Assembly: GCA_033297205.1 (NCBI GenBank)
Contig: MU859112.1
Location: 62,335 to 126,334, forward strand
Direction of reading: 5' to 3'
From: Pseudoneurospora amorphoporcata
Taxonomy: Eukaryota; Ascomycota; Sordariomycetes; Sordariales; Sordariaceae
Length of the DNA stretch: 64,000 nucleotides
Positions within the stretch are counted from its first letter, which is position 1, and each line of letters starts with the position of its first letter. The notes beneath the pieces were generated by a model. The model was not told the origin of the DNA. It worked only from the letters and a program-made list of their open reading frames with translations, and did not search any database. Both the position numbers and the translations under genes were made by a program. Positions 24,101 through 34,812 of the stretch are shown here, in pieces.

Positions 24101-24757
24101 CCTTGCATCTAGGAAGGTGAGGCAAATCAATTGGGATGCCGGGTCCCCAGCGGCGCACGAGTACATGGAGACACTCGCCAAGGAAACCACCACGCTTCAC
24201 CGCAACTTGACTAGACAGTTACCAGAAGGGACGGTGCGCATGATCATGATGTTGGTGTTCAAGAACTACAAAGACACATTTGGCTCAACGTTTAAGGGAC
24301 TGGAGCCTACCACAGAAGCTGGGAAAGAGAGGTGAGTCTTTTCCATGTCATCGAATGAGCTTTCAAGAAGCGATTCTAACATATGGACTATAGCATGCTA
24401 CGTGACGTCGAATACTTCGATTCCCGCCTCAACAAGCTCGATGGGTTCGAGGATGCGGGTCAGCACCTCATCAACATTGTTAAAGCCAAGGAGATCAGGA
24501 AAGCACCTTCTCGGCCCACATCGCTCACCCCGTCCCATCCTCCATCTCGTGGTCCGTCCCGAGCTCCATCCCCTGCGCTCGCTCCTGGTTCTCGTGCCGG
24601 GTCTCGCGCCGGGTCCCACGCCGGATCTCGAGCTGGGTCGCGGGCAGGATCTCGCGCGCCAACACCAACACCTACTCAGACATTGACGGGAAGAAGCTCC
24701 GCTGAAATCATAGCAGAAGTTAGTGCCGCTGCTGAAGCAACGGGGTTCGGAAGGTAA
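21163..24757 (+). CDS. sec8: Exocyst complex component Sec8
   Basis: Exons 21163-21251, 21329-24331 and 24394-24757 (introns of 77 and 62 nt) encode 1151 aa. Role: subunit of the octameric exocyst, which tethers secretory vesicles at the plasma membrane and in fungi serves hyphal tip growth. Seen: a Ser-rich N-terminus, the conserved fungal stretch AISTLLQPPIVRTGLLPHT, an N-terminal coiled-coil part with VDRIKTLRKELENLDDEIA, and the long helical C-terminal part typical of Sec8/EXOC4. The tail carries an imperfect Gly-Ser-Arg-Ala repeat (about 24 residues, 24580-24660). The middle and last exons are secure. Exon 1 is my best model: its donor GTGCGA is weak, but the join gives an uninterrupted frame and a CTGAC branch site lies upstream of the acceptor. 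Confidence 0.9.
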
Positions 24758-25374
24758 TGTGAATAGGGAACTGGTTGGGAGAAGGCGTTCAGAGAAAATC
24801 ATTAGTACTGTTCAAAGAGGGTATATGTCGAGAGCTGAATGACCATAATTACTGCTAGTAGGCCATACCATTATACCTCGTTAGCGATAGAGAAAAGGGG
24901 GCTCAAACAGGGTTCGGGATGAAAGCTCCTTTTCATTCAACAACAGTCATATATCAGTCCTATGTGATTCGTATTTCAATCAGTATCACTCATTGCTACT
25001 AACACTTCATTGGGAACCCGCATCTTTTCCGCGAAACTTGTCTTCCCAGGGGAAGTAGCTCTACAGAAACCTTAAGGGAACTTTGGGTAAGCTGAGAGGA
25101 CGAACAAGTAGTAATCAAGTTGTGTCTTTATTGACTTCGATGATCCCTTGCATGTTTCTCGCCGTGTCAAGGCCGTGGTTATCATCACCGTTCACAGCTC
25201 ATTGAGACATTAACCAGATATCTTAGTAGCTGCCACCTGACCATTAATACCAGTTTTCATTCGACTTCCCTCTCTCTTGAATCTTTCGGTATGCTTTTTT
25301 TGTTCTTTTACAGCAGATACCTACTCTCGGCTCGTCGGCCGAGTCCACCACCCAGACCATCAGTCCCCTTGGTA

Positions 25375-25711
25375 TACCGTAGAAACTCGCGAAACTGGCA
25401 AAAAGCTTTTCCAGTTTTTCTGGCAGATATGTACAGGGAGCTGGCAGGATCAGCCCGCTTCCTGTACATGTAAATGTATGTGAGTTAACGTGAGGGAGTA
25501 ATATTTCTGGTCGGGGGTATGTTAACTGGGCCTTTTCTACTGTGCTTTTTGCTGGGTAGGACTAAGAGGTACCCTGGGCTGCCGAGATTCTATACTGTGT
25601 TGTACCCTTAACATGCCGGCTGCACAGGATTACATACGCTTACTTTTTCTGCCCTACATCTGCCAGAAAAACAGGAAAAGCTTTTTGCCAATTGCCCGAG
25701 TTTCTACGGTA
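25375..25711. mobile_element. MITE-like element with 52-bp terminal inverted repeats
   Basis: The arms 25377-25428 and 25658-25709 are inverted repeats of 52 bp with four mismatches by my alignment. They begin CCGTAGAAACTCG and end in its complement. Each outer end is followed by TA, consistent with a TA target duplication as made by Tc1/mariner-type elements. The 333-bp element has no coding capacity, as expected of a non-autonomous copy. Just inside the left arm is a smaller inverted repeat, TGTACAGG/CCTGTACA. The autonomous partner is not in this window. Confidence 0.75.
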
Positions 25712-26021
25712 GGTCTCTAACCCTGTTTGAGCGCCCGACAGTAGGCAGAGGAAGCAGCATACCTAATGTGCTCTGCTGGCCTAGTTTTGACTGTAATTCA
25801 ATACACACAGTATCGATGGCCGTCGGGGGTCCTATCCCTATAGCAAAATAGCAGAAATCCCCCTAGTAAGTGGCACAGTCGAAAAGGTCGAGTTGACAAG
25901 CCCCGACCAGCGACATTGCCCTCCACCTTAACACACATACATTACGGTGCAGGAAGCGGACGTGAGCCTTACAGAACTGTGCTTTTTCTGCCCAGATAAC
26001 CTGGTTTTCCGGCATTAGAGG

Positions 26022-26049
26022 TTTGCCAATTGCTCGAGTTTCTACGGTA
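26022..26049. repeat. Truncated copy of the MITE-like element's right end
   Basis: The last 26 bp of the element plus TA recur here with one mismatch (TTTGCCAATTGC, then CGAGTTTCTACGG and TA). A CTTTTTCTGCCC segment about 40 nt upstream also matches the full element. No left arm was found upstream, so this is a decayed or truncated insertion. Confidence 0.65.
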
Positions 26050-26994
26050 TCCTATCTGTCTGCTCCCATTTCTGCACATCCCTAGAGAAAGGGTAGGCAC
26101 CTTTCTGAGCAGGCATTACGAGGGATTTGCGCGCTTTGTAAATGCAAGGTCTTTTGTGCTTTCCTTGCTAACCGCTCTGCGTGTATACATGTACCAAGCA
26201 GAGGGATCAAGGCAGGAGAAACTCGGTGACGCCCACCTTGGATCGTCACTTCCAGTTGTCAAATTTGCACGTGGTCTGAGGCACAAATAGGTAATGAAAA
26301 AAAAAAAAAAAAAATTGGGGTAGAATCATCCGAATGTCATCGATAGAAAATGTTATCATAGTATATTATCCAGCGAAGGATAGAAAAGTTATTCAATTAT
26401 AGTCTCTAGATTCAAAGCTTTTCGTAACTCCAATCGGATATCACTATAAGACTGTCTTTTCCGAGAGTCCTGTAAGCACTCCATGATAGAGTCACCATTT
26501 AAATACCCATTCTATTCCACGATTTTCAGTTGCTTCCTCCATCTAAAATAAATGCAGTCCTGTTTACCTGCCTATTTTCATGACCCCTTACATAACATGT
26601 TCTTAAACCACTTTTTGGTAACCAAACCCCGGTCTAAGGTATGTTCTTAACCCAAAGAAAGACCTTAATCAAACCTGACGACCAGTCCTGTCATCCTGCC
26701 GTGGGAGAGACGGATGGTTATGGGAATTGTTCTTTGTTGCTTCCGATGACGATTAGTCGGAGGCCGTATGCTTCGCGGCAACAGTATCGCCAAGGCTATG
26801 GCTATGCCCGGCTGTTAAAGTGGGAGTGGCTGTCTGTTTTTTTACTGAAGTGACTAGAGTCATAGAGACCGATGGATAGATGCCGTCTCGTCAGCGACGG
26901 CGGTCCTGTTGGAGACGTCTGTTTCGTTGGCAAAATCGGTATCATCGATGGCGTCTTCCACATTGACAGCGTTTTTTCCATTGGCAGGGTCTTC

Positions 26995-27738
26995 CTAATC
27001 GGCAACACCTCCCTCGTCGGCAGCGTCTTCTTCGTCGGTGGCATCCGTCTTCTCGGCAACGACAGTGTGGGTGGCAGTGGAAGATTCAGCATCAGTGCTA
27101 CGAGTGACAGCGGGCACACCGGGGACAGCAAGGAAGCTGACATCCGCACCCGGTACAGAGGGTGCGGACATAGGACGCCACTTCTTGTGCTCCTCGCTAT
27201 ACACCATGTGATACTGAGCCAGATGCGGGTGCTTCGACAGATCGGCGTTGCCGAGGGTGCAGATAAACTCCTCGCTCTGGGTGGGCCGTTTGGTCTGCTT
27301 GTCGTCAGGGTGGTAGTAGGTCTGGTCGCAGGGGAACGTGATGCAGCCGCTGACCTCGGCGTTTTGATCGTTAGCGGGCCAGAACTGCTTGACGCCCATG
27401 TGGTCGTTGGGGTTGTCGATGGCGGAGACGTCAAAATACGACTTGTTCTCGAAGCCCTGGGAACAAATCTCTGCCAGCATTCCTGTCCGATTGGGAGTGC
27501 CGGCCGGGACTGAGTAGAAATTGCCTTCCCAGCCACGGGGAAGGCTGAGGCTGATGTTGGCGAGTCCAGGGACAGATAGAATTTTGAGATCCTCGCACCC
27601 GTGGTCACCCTCCTTGCAACCAAGCTTGTGCTTGGAATAAATGTCTCTGGCATCTTCGTCGAGGGAAATGAAGGTGATCGTGTTGGCAACCACAAGACCA
27701 AATATGGAGAGAAAATAAAGAAGCTTCGAGATAAACAT
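26995..27738 (-). CDS. Small secreted protein of the fungal 'DNase1' annotated family
   Basis: Single exon, 247 aa. Seen: a cleavable signal peptide (LLYFLSIFGLVVA), then a compact Cys-containing domain with GWEGNFYSVPAGTPNRTGMLAE, YFDVSAIDNPNDHMGVKQFWPA and CITFPCDQTYYHPDDKQTK. These motifs recur in fungal secreted proteins that databases label 'DNase1 protein' and that resemble thaumatin-like or antigenic proteins. To my knowledge the label is not biochemically secure. The C-terminal ~50 residues are a Thr/Ser/Ala/Asp/Glu low-complexity tail. The reading frame continues with similar acidic codons for about 42 codons past the TAG at 26997-26995 (see findings), so this allele may be shortened. 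Role in wall, interaction or nutrient use is unknown. Confidence 0.8.
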   Translation of the reverse strand: MFISKLLYFLSIFGLVVANTITFISLDEDARDIYSKHKLGCKEGDHGCEDLKILSVPGLANISLSLPRGWEGNFYSVPAGTPNRTGMLAEICSQGFENKSYFDVSAIDNPNDHMGVKQFWPANDQNAEVSGCITFPCDQTYYHPDDKQTKRPTQSEEFICTLGNADLSKHPHLAQYHMVYSEEHKKWRPMSAPSVPGADVSFLAVPGVPAVTRSTDAESSTATHTVVAEKTDATDEEDAADEGGVAD

Positions 27739-29767
27739 CTTGACAGGTCTGTGGAATGTTTCTGGTGTCAGCGTCGTGTTGGCTGTAAGAATGAGTGGTA
27801 GTGAACCTTGAATGTCCGAGTCGAAGATGGTGATTTGCAGAGAGAGAGAAACGAGGGGAGACTCAAATCATTTTATACCATTGCTTCATTCTGACAGATC
27901 TTCCTGTTTCTCATACTCATAACATCTGGAGGTTCCGAGTGTTTTTCCAACCGGTGCATGCCACATATTCTCTGTGGAATGAAGAGCCAACGTGCAGAAA
28001 TTGCCGGGTTTGGATGCACCAAGCGCCGTAAGCTGCCCGGCTCCCCCTAGGAACCCGGGCCCGAAGACTCTCCATGGTAAATCATGTTTGATTACAGCTC
28101 AAAGATGGTGGTTTGGAGTATTTGTTGTGCCTATCGATTGTAAAACTTCATAACACTCGACGGCCTTAGCAGACAAGAGGCTCGGCGAGGCGGTTTGGAC
28201 ACTCTCGAAGAAGAGGCTTTGCAAGTCAGTACTCCCCCTTGCTGTGCATTGATTTCGAAGGCTTTCCATTCATGTCCGTTGCCATTGCTGTAACAGGTCA
28301 GCCACCTGGAGTTGCGGCACATCGGAAGTCTGGAGTGTATCGAGAGTATGCGCGCCCTAACTGTATGACCGGCCGAACCCGGGACTGGTGCTTAGGTATT
28401 GTTTGCCGGGCACAATGATGGCGGCAGACCTGTAATGACGAGCTGCAGTTATTCATCCTGATAACACCCCGAGATGCTTCGGTATACCACGGGAAGTCTG
28501 AAGTGAAAAATGGAAGAAGGACATGTCGTCCAACCCTGGTCAGCGTCACCTACATGCCAGCTGTTGTCGGCCCGCAGCAGTGTCTCTCGGTGATATTTGA
28601 TTGGATGGTACAGCTGTCCACTAACTCAAAAGAAGATTAGCGGATGTTTTGTTGAAAGTCGTGTAATTCGATTGGGCAGAGGAGACCTGAGTTCCTATTT
28701 ACAACATGGTCACTGAAGCCAACTATTTGACATTGTTGATGTCGTTAACCAAGACCTACCGAAACACAGGTAATCCGAGTGATAATGCGTAAACCGAGTC
28801 GATTTTAGGACTGTTACAGGTCAGTGGTACACACGGAGGCTTCATCAGAACGTGCTTCTCGTATGGACATCGGCGAGTGCGTAATCGTTTCTTGTCATAA
28901 ACTTTAGTTGCTGTGATTTCGCCAACTCCGCACAACAAAACAAAAAAAAAAGTGGCTGCAAGACACGCCAAAGAACTGGAAGACAACGAAACTCTGGAAT
29001 AACGCATGACTCGGTCGGTCGCCAACTCGTATATAGATGTCAACCACAATACTATGCAAACAGGTCTCGTGAACCAGGATCGTCACTCCGCCTTGATGGA
29101 CGTTAATCTCTGACCGCGTGATCGTGAGAATGCACGGAAAGCTTGAAACTTGGCCATCGCGATCATTCTCCGCGATTGCTTGCTCAGGCATCTGTAATGC
29201 CCAAAGCAGGTCTTGCACGCTTCCTGACCATGCTCGACCAAAACATGGCTGCAGCCAAGGTTCTGGAGGCATGCAGTCTGCAGCAGGGCCAGAATAAATA
29301 AGATTCGGGATGAGCACCTTGCATACTGCGCAAGACCAAGGTGGCGGGGTGGGCAACGATACCTTGAGAGGCACACGGGTATTGACACACAGTTTGATGC
29401 CCAAATGAAGATGATCATTTCAGGCATTCGTAGGAGCACCGCCGTTATCATCATCGTCATCGTCAAGATCGTCATCATCGTCAAGATCGTCATCATCGTA
29501 TCCGCCCGCCAGGTAGTCTTGATCGAACCAATCGTCGTAGCGACCGTTTGCCACATTCTCATCACCATCGCTTTCCCGACTCCGGCCCTCATATATACCA
29601 CTTCCATGGTCAGTCATTGCTGGTACAGGGCCGACGTACTCATGGTATCGTCCAGATCTTGGGACCCTCCTCAGCCTCGGCCCCCGGCTGCCGTTTCTAC
29701 CAATACTGATCATTGCCGCCGACGGCAAGTACTCTTCAATATTGGGAAATGCCAAAGAAGGCGGCCT
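27739..29767. other. Intergenic region upstream of the secreted-protein gene
   Basis: About 2 kb. No recognised gene except the doubtful acidic ORF at 29420-29755. A run of A residues lies near 28942-28951. Other ORFs (up to 174 codons) show no protein-like content. Confidence 0.45.
29420..29755 (-). CDS. Doubtful 111-codon ORF with an aspartate-rich tail
   Basis: It starts only 12 nt after the APC8 stop codon and on the same strand, so it could be 3'UTR sequence of APC8, an alternatively spliced APC8 tail, or a separate small gene. The first ~85 codons look moderately protein-like (Arg/Gly/Tyr-rich, then NGRYDDWFDQDYLAGGY). The end is a run of Asp with Leu and Gly encoded by GAT/GAC repeats (29446-29500). 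No family recognised. Simple-repeat DNA can generate such an ORF by chance, hence the low confidence. Confidence 0.22.
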   Translation of the reverse strand: MAFPNIEEYLPSAAMISIGRNGSRGPRLRRVPRSGRYHEYVGPVPAMTDHGSGIYEGRSRESDGDENVANGRYDDWFDQDYLAGGYDDDDLDDDDDLDDDDDDNGGAPTNA

Positions 29768-31901
29768 CTAGCGCTCCGTCAAATCAGCGAGTTCCATCCT
29801 CGACCTAACCTCCCGAATGAGTGCCTTGGCCTCTTCCACCTCGACTCCATCCTGGCATAGCTCCGTGGCCAGCCGGTTAGCCGTAACGTAGTCCTCCGTC
29901 TTCATCGCGTACCTGGCAAGCCACATACGTGCCTTGCTTGTGGCTACTGTCACCCCTGTCCCTTCTACCTGCCCAGCTCCACCACGCCCCTCGTATCCTC
30001 CCTCCGCATCCCCGTCCGACCCAGGCGAATCTCCATGAACGACAAAAGATTCGCCGGGATTTGAGGTGCCGACAGCTGAAGCATCCACATCTTCAGTAGC
30101 TCCTCCATCCTCCTGTGCCACACAAAGCTCCATGTACGCCCTGGCCTCGTCGACCTCCCCCAGGCGGTCATACATGGTAGCAATCTGGAGCAACACCTCT
30201 GGATCCATCTGCGCCATCCTGTCTGCAGGTCCCGCACTCCCAAAGCTACTCAAAGTTGAATCATAGTAGCTGTCCGCCAGCAATGCCCTCTTGAGTGCCT
30301 TTATCCCGTCCCTGTCTTTGCCCATTTTCTGTAGGCATGACCCGACAGCCTGCCACATCTTCCCATCCCAAGGTCTGAGACCAGCGGCCTTCTTGTAATA
30401 GTATAAAGCGTAGGCATTCATTTCGAGTACCTCATATGTCTGTCCAAGACCGTACCAGGCGCGGTAGTCGCGCCGGTTGACATCAACAGCGCGCCGGTAT
30501 GACTCGATGGCTGCGTGTGTGTTCTTCAGTTCGACGTATTCATGACCCATAAGCGTCCAGGCAGAGAGACAGGAGCGGTCCAAGGTAAGAGCTCGGCGGA
30601 AGTACTGTACAGCTTTTTCGTGGAGAGATAAGAGCGAGTAGTAGTTGCCTATGACGACGCATGATTCGGGTCGGAACTTGTCAATGCTGGAACAGAGGTG
30701 GGCCAAAAATGCTAGTTTTGGGCGCATGTTGAGGACGTAGAGGATGTTGGAGTAGTGATCAAGTGAATCGAGACGATGGGGATGTAGTGCAAGCAAGTTG
30801 CTAAAATTTTGTTCCGCAGTGTACAGGTCCTTAGAATGGTAGTTTAAAAGCGCCCTGCAAGTTAGTATGAATGATGATGTGGGGAAAAGCTTCAGGAGAT
30901 CGTTGACCGAGGCAGCGAGATCTTGCCCTTGTTGATACAGATTAACCGCCGTGTTGGCGTAAAAGATGAAAGACATGATGTTCTGGGGAAGGACTGGGGT
31001 TATCTTGTTGAGCTGTTCGACCCCTGAGATCAGATTTGTGAGCTCAAGCCAAGCCCCCCAGTTCCATGGGAAGAGATGGACACTGTTGAGAAGGTAATCG
31101 AACGCAGCGTCATCGTTCTTCTCCTTGACCAAAACCATGCCGTATCTGTTCCAACATCAGCATAACGCACATACAAGACGGTAAACACGTGGCCACGCTT
31201 ACAGATATTCAAGGAAGCCCTGACTTGGTGGCAGATCGGAGTCCTCGCCCTTGCGTTCGGCAAACCATCTTTCGAGGAAGCGGCTGACAATAACAAGATG
31301 GGTGTTTTTGATGGTGCCCAGGTCCTGTGGACCCATGATCATCTCCGACTCTTCGTTCTTTTTCTTCTCTCCCGAGATAACTTTGGCATAGAGGGCCAAG
31401 AACAAGCTTTTCTGACTGAGATTGGGCAGAGCCTGCTCGAACGGCAGAGCAGCACTTGCCTTGCCTTTGCCTTTTGGTGTAGCAGGATCATTGGCTTTGG
31501 TGGATAGTAGGCCGGAGAGAAGCGAATCTGGCAAGAAGACGGAGGCGCAACGGTCGAACTCTTTGCAATCGAAGAAGGACTTGGCGAGCAGATACTTGCT
31601 GAGCTCCTTGGCCTCCAGCTCAGCTTCTCCTGGGTCCGGATTGCAGGAGAAGGCTGGGTGCTGATATCCTTGGAGTCCAGCCGCGGCTTCTTGATCCAAA
31701 TCACTCAGGACTGGATCTGGAACTGAGTCGAGAAGCTCAGCGGCCCTGAATGTGCTGCGTTAGCCAAGGGAGATGGCCTAGCGGATCACATTGGAATGAA
31801 TACCATTTTGCAGATTGGTAGAGACAACGCTCAGAGCATTTTACAACCGCATTTTGCAGAGCTTCTTTAAGGTGCAAGGTGTCTATTGCTGATAGACGCA
31901 T
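29768..31901 (-). CDS. apc8: Anaphase-promoting complex subunit 8 (Cdc23)
   Basis: Three exons, 31901-31804, 31745-31203 and 31145-29768 (introns of 58 and 57 nt), encode 672 aa. Role: TPR scaffold subunit of the APC/C ubiquitin ligase driving mitotic exit. Seen: N-terminal helical repeats with ELSKYLLAKSFFDCKEFDRCASVF, and a tandem TPR array in the last exon including SCLSAWTLMGHEYVELKNTHAAIESYRRA, RDYRAWYGLGQTYEVLEM and ALYYYKKAAGLRPWDGKMWQAVGSCL. All are typical of Cdc23/APC8. An acidic linker (residues ~560-610) precedes the C-terminal helix. The three-exon model closes in frame with canonical signals, and the first ATG gives the usual short N-terminus. It diverges from FPP synthase across 655 nt. 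Confidence 0.93.
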
Positions 31902-32556
31902 GGTGACAAAGTGTTGTTAGTGTCAATGTCGCCTGGAGAGAATTGTTAGTGAATGAGTAAACAACGAGCGGGGGAAATGTCACAGAGGGAGGCAAACCAA
32001 GTAAAGATAGATTGGCCGCGACTAAGAAATAGCTGATGGAAGTCTGGTTCCCTTTCAACATGAAGAAAATCAAAAAAGTGTGGCAGTTGGTTGCCATCAA
32101 CCAAAGACGCGCTTTTGTGGGTTGAAGAGGGATTGATGTTGTAAGGGCGAGTTTGGCCGATGGAATAAAATAACGTCGTGAACAGGGCATTGCTGTCCCA
32201 GGTCGCTGTTGGTTGGCCCTTCCTACTGCTAACAGGCCGTTCAGCGTTGTCGGGAACGCGTGCACGTGAAGGTTGCGCCGGCAGGCAGTAAAGGTGCGGC
32301 TACGGCACAGGTGCGGGATTCACACATCTAGCATTGTTGCCCGACATTGTACAGCTGTCCCGCCGACCCCACCAGGCCCAACCAAGCTGGCTCTGCTAAA
32401 CAGACATTCCTATTGCTTCCGTAGCTAGGTACTAGTAGTAATAATTGCGATTTCCCACCTCCTGAACCAACCCATCTTCCCGATTCATATCTCTCCCCCT
32501 CTTCTCCCACCAGCAAACTCAGAAGTTTCTTCGGGCAGAAACCACATATCGCAACC
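31902..32556. promoter_or_regulatory. Bidirectional promoter region of APC8 and FPP synthase
   Basis: A 655-nt intergenic region from which both genes diverge. It contains an E-box palindrome CACGTG at 32263-32268 and a CTAGGTACT motif at 32425-32433. The E-box could be a bHLH (for example SREBP-type) target relevant to sterol genes, but this is inference from a 6-bp motif. Confidence 0.45.
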
Positions 32557-33697
32557 ATGGCCAAGACAACAACCCTCAAGGAGTTCGAGAGCGTCTTCCC
32601 CAAGCTGGAGGAGGCGCTCCTCGAGTATGCCAAGGCATACAAGTTCCCCGAGCAGATGCTCAGCTGGTACAAGCAGGTGAGAGCAACCCGTTTGCCTACG
32701 TTGCCCGCTACCAGACCACACAGGGTCGCGTCTTATGCAGAGCTATGAAACTGACTCTATTTCCTTCCCGCAGTCCCTTGAGGTCAACACTCTAGGCGGC
32801 AAGTGCAACCGCGGCATGTCCGTCCCCGACTCGGCCTCCATCCTGCTCGGCCGCCCCCTGACCGAGGAGGAGTACTTCCAGGCCGCGACTCTCGGCTGGA
32901 TGACCGAGCTCCTCCAGGCCTTCTTCCTGGTCTCCGACGACATCATGGACTCGTCCATCACCCGCCGCGGCAAGCCGTGCTGGTACCGCCAGGAGGGCGT
33001 TGGCATGGTTGCCATCAACGATGCCTTCATGCTCGAGTCCGCCATCTACACCCTTCTCAAGAAGTACTTCAAGTCGCACCCGCGCTACGTCGACTTCCTG
33101 GAGCTCTTCCACGAGGTGACCTTCCAGACGGAGATGGGCCAGCTCTGCGATTTGTTGACCGCGCCCGAGGACAAGGTCGACCTGGACAACTTCTCGATGG
33201 ACAAGTACACCTTCATCGTCATCTACAAGACGGCCTACTACTCGTTCTACCTCCCCGTCGCTCTGGCCATGTACATGCTCGACATCGCCACGCCCGAGAA
33301 CCTCAAGCAGGCTGAGGACATCTTGATCCCGCTTGGCGAATACTTCCAGGTGCAGGACGACTACCTGGACAACTTTGGTCTACCCGAGCACATTGGCAAG
33401 ATCGGCACCGACATCCAGGACAACAAGTGCTCGTGGCTGGTCAACAAGGCGCTCAGCATCGTCACCCCCGAGCAGCGCAAGACGCTCGAGGAGAACTACG
33501 GCCGCAAGGACAAGGCCAAGGAGGCGGTCATCAAGCAGCTCTACGACGAGCTCAAGCTCGAGGATCACTACCAGCAGTACGAGGAGGAGCGCGTCGGCGA
33601 GATCCGCAAGATGATCGATGCCATTGACGAGAGCAAGGGTCTCAAGAAGCAGGTCTTTGAGGCCTTCCTTGGCAAGATCTACAAGCGCAGCAAGTAA
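32557..33697 (+). CDS. Farnesyl diphosphate synthase
   Basis: Exons 32557-32676 and 32774-33697 (97-nt intron) encode 347 aa. Reaction: condenses DMAPP and then GPP with IPP to make farnesyl-PP, the precursor of sterols, dolichol, ubiquinone and protein farnesyl groups. Seen: first Asp-rich motif DDIMD (residues 95-99) followed by the SSITRRGKPCW stretch, second motif DDYLD (235-239), and GGKCNRGMSVPD at the start of the IPP-binding region. Phe-Phe at positions -4 and -5 before the first motif is consistent with chain-length limit at C15. Strong C-ending codon bias suggests high expression. Length equals known fungal FPP synthases. Cytosolic; no targeting signal. Confidence 0.97.
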
Positions 33698-34812
33698 ACC
33701 ATACATTCTATCTTGAAAGGATAAGTAATGACGGCTGCTGGTCGAGGGTCAAGTTTAAGAGAAGGGGGGGGGAAAATGATATACTTAATGTTGGATTGCT
33801 TGATGATGGAACAAACACACAAATCCAAGAGGCGTTACCATTAGCTTTGCGCGCGAAGAGATACCAGGCCTTGTTTTTTTCTTTTTTTTTGCTATACATA
33901 TTTGCATGCATGGCGAGAAGGAAGGAAATAAAGAAAAAAAGTAAACATAATAATGAATACCAATCCCTTTTTTGGGGAACACCTCTATTCTACCCGTCAC
34001 AAGATCCCTAGCCATACATGATGATTGATCTAGCGTAGCTTGACAGGGAGAGGTGCTAGATGTTCCTTGTGACTCCTCTCGTATCTGCCCACAGGTCGTG
34101 GTCCGTAGGGTAAATAGTTTTGGTTCCTGATTATTCATGAGCAGGGCGCTACGGAATGAATGTCCACTCTTTTTGTCTTGAAATTGCATATGTATTGGAT
34201 CCAACAGGGCGAATTGCAGTACAACAACAAGGGTTGGCGCGAGCAGAAAGTTACACGCCGGAGTGTTAAGAAACGTGTGATAGATATTTGTTTGAGTAAA
34301 TCCTACGAGTCCAAGATTCGAGTCCATAGGGTATAATTCGTTCCATGGTCTTGCTCCATCCCAAGCTCTCTTCCTTCTCTCTGTCTATGTTTGTCTACCT
34401 CCTACCGAGACACCATAGTAAGTCATGCGCCTTTCACAAATGTGTAAAATATCCATAAGTTCCCTGCCTGATCAAAATGACCACGCCCTTCCGAGTATCG
34501 TGGATCCGGAAGAGAATAAGACAGAGTGGCGTTGTAGATAAAAAGTATTAAATGGTCAAAGTATTGGTATAAAGGAACATAACTCCCGGAAAATTCTCCT
34601 GTCACACCAAAGAGTCCATAACTTCTCGTTCGTATCACCTGCGACAAAAAAGATCCCTTACATGAGCCGTTGAACAGTATGAAATAGCCGAACAAAGAAA
34701 GAAGCCCATACATCGTCTTAGAAGCGGCCGGAAATTCGTAATCGGCGTTAAGTCATGATCAGTAGTCGTTATACAATCCAAGGAAAAACGCTCCAAACCC
34801 ATATCATGCAAA
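33698..34812. other. Intergenic, convergent 3' ends
   Basis: About 1.1 kb between FPP synthase and the RA-PH gene, containing poly-T and poly-A runs (33872-33890, 33930-33940). No gene or tRNA found. Confidence 0.5.

Larger units (their letters stand above)
24758..26994. other. Gene-poor region with a MITE-like element
   Basis: About 2.2 kb without a recognisable gene between convergent sec8 and the small secreted-protein gene. Contains the inverted-repeat element at 25375-25711, a truncated copy of its end at 26022-26049, an A-run near 26300-26317 and an AT-rich stretch to about 26640. Short ORFs here have no family content. Confidence 0.6.

Noticed and set aside
26300..26650. Possible RIP-mutated repeat
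   Set aside because: The stretch is AT-rich, but by eye there is no clear excess of TpA with loss of CpA/TpG, and it is not visibly repeated in the window.
26872..27513. 213-codon plus-strand ORF opposite the secreted-protein gene
   Set aside because: Generated by the repeat-rich tail on the other strand; the minus-strand gene has a signal peptide and family motifs.
28366..28385. Possible tRNA B-box on the minus strand (GGGTTCGGCC)
   Set aside because: No matching acceptor stem, D-arm or anticodon arm could be built around it.
34305..34325. B-box-like ATTCGAGTCC near a poly-T tract
   Set aside because: Flanking sequence does not fold into a cloverleaf and lacks an A-box.
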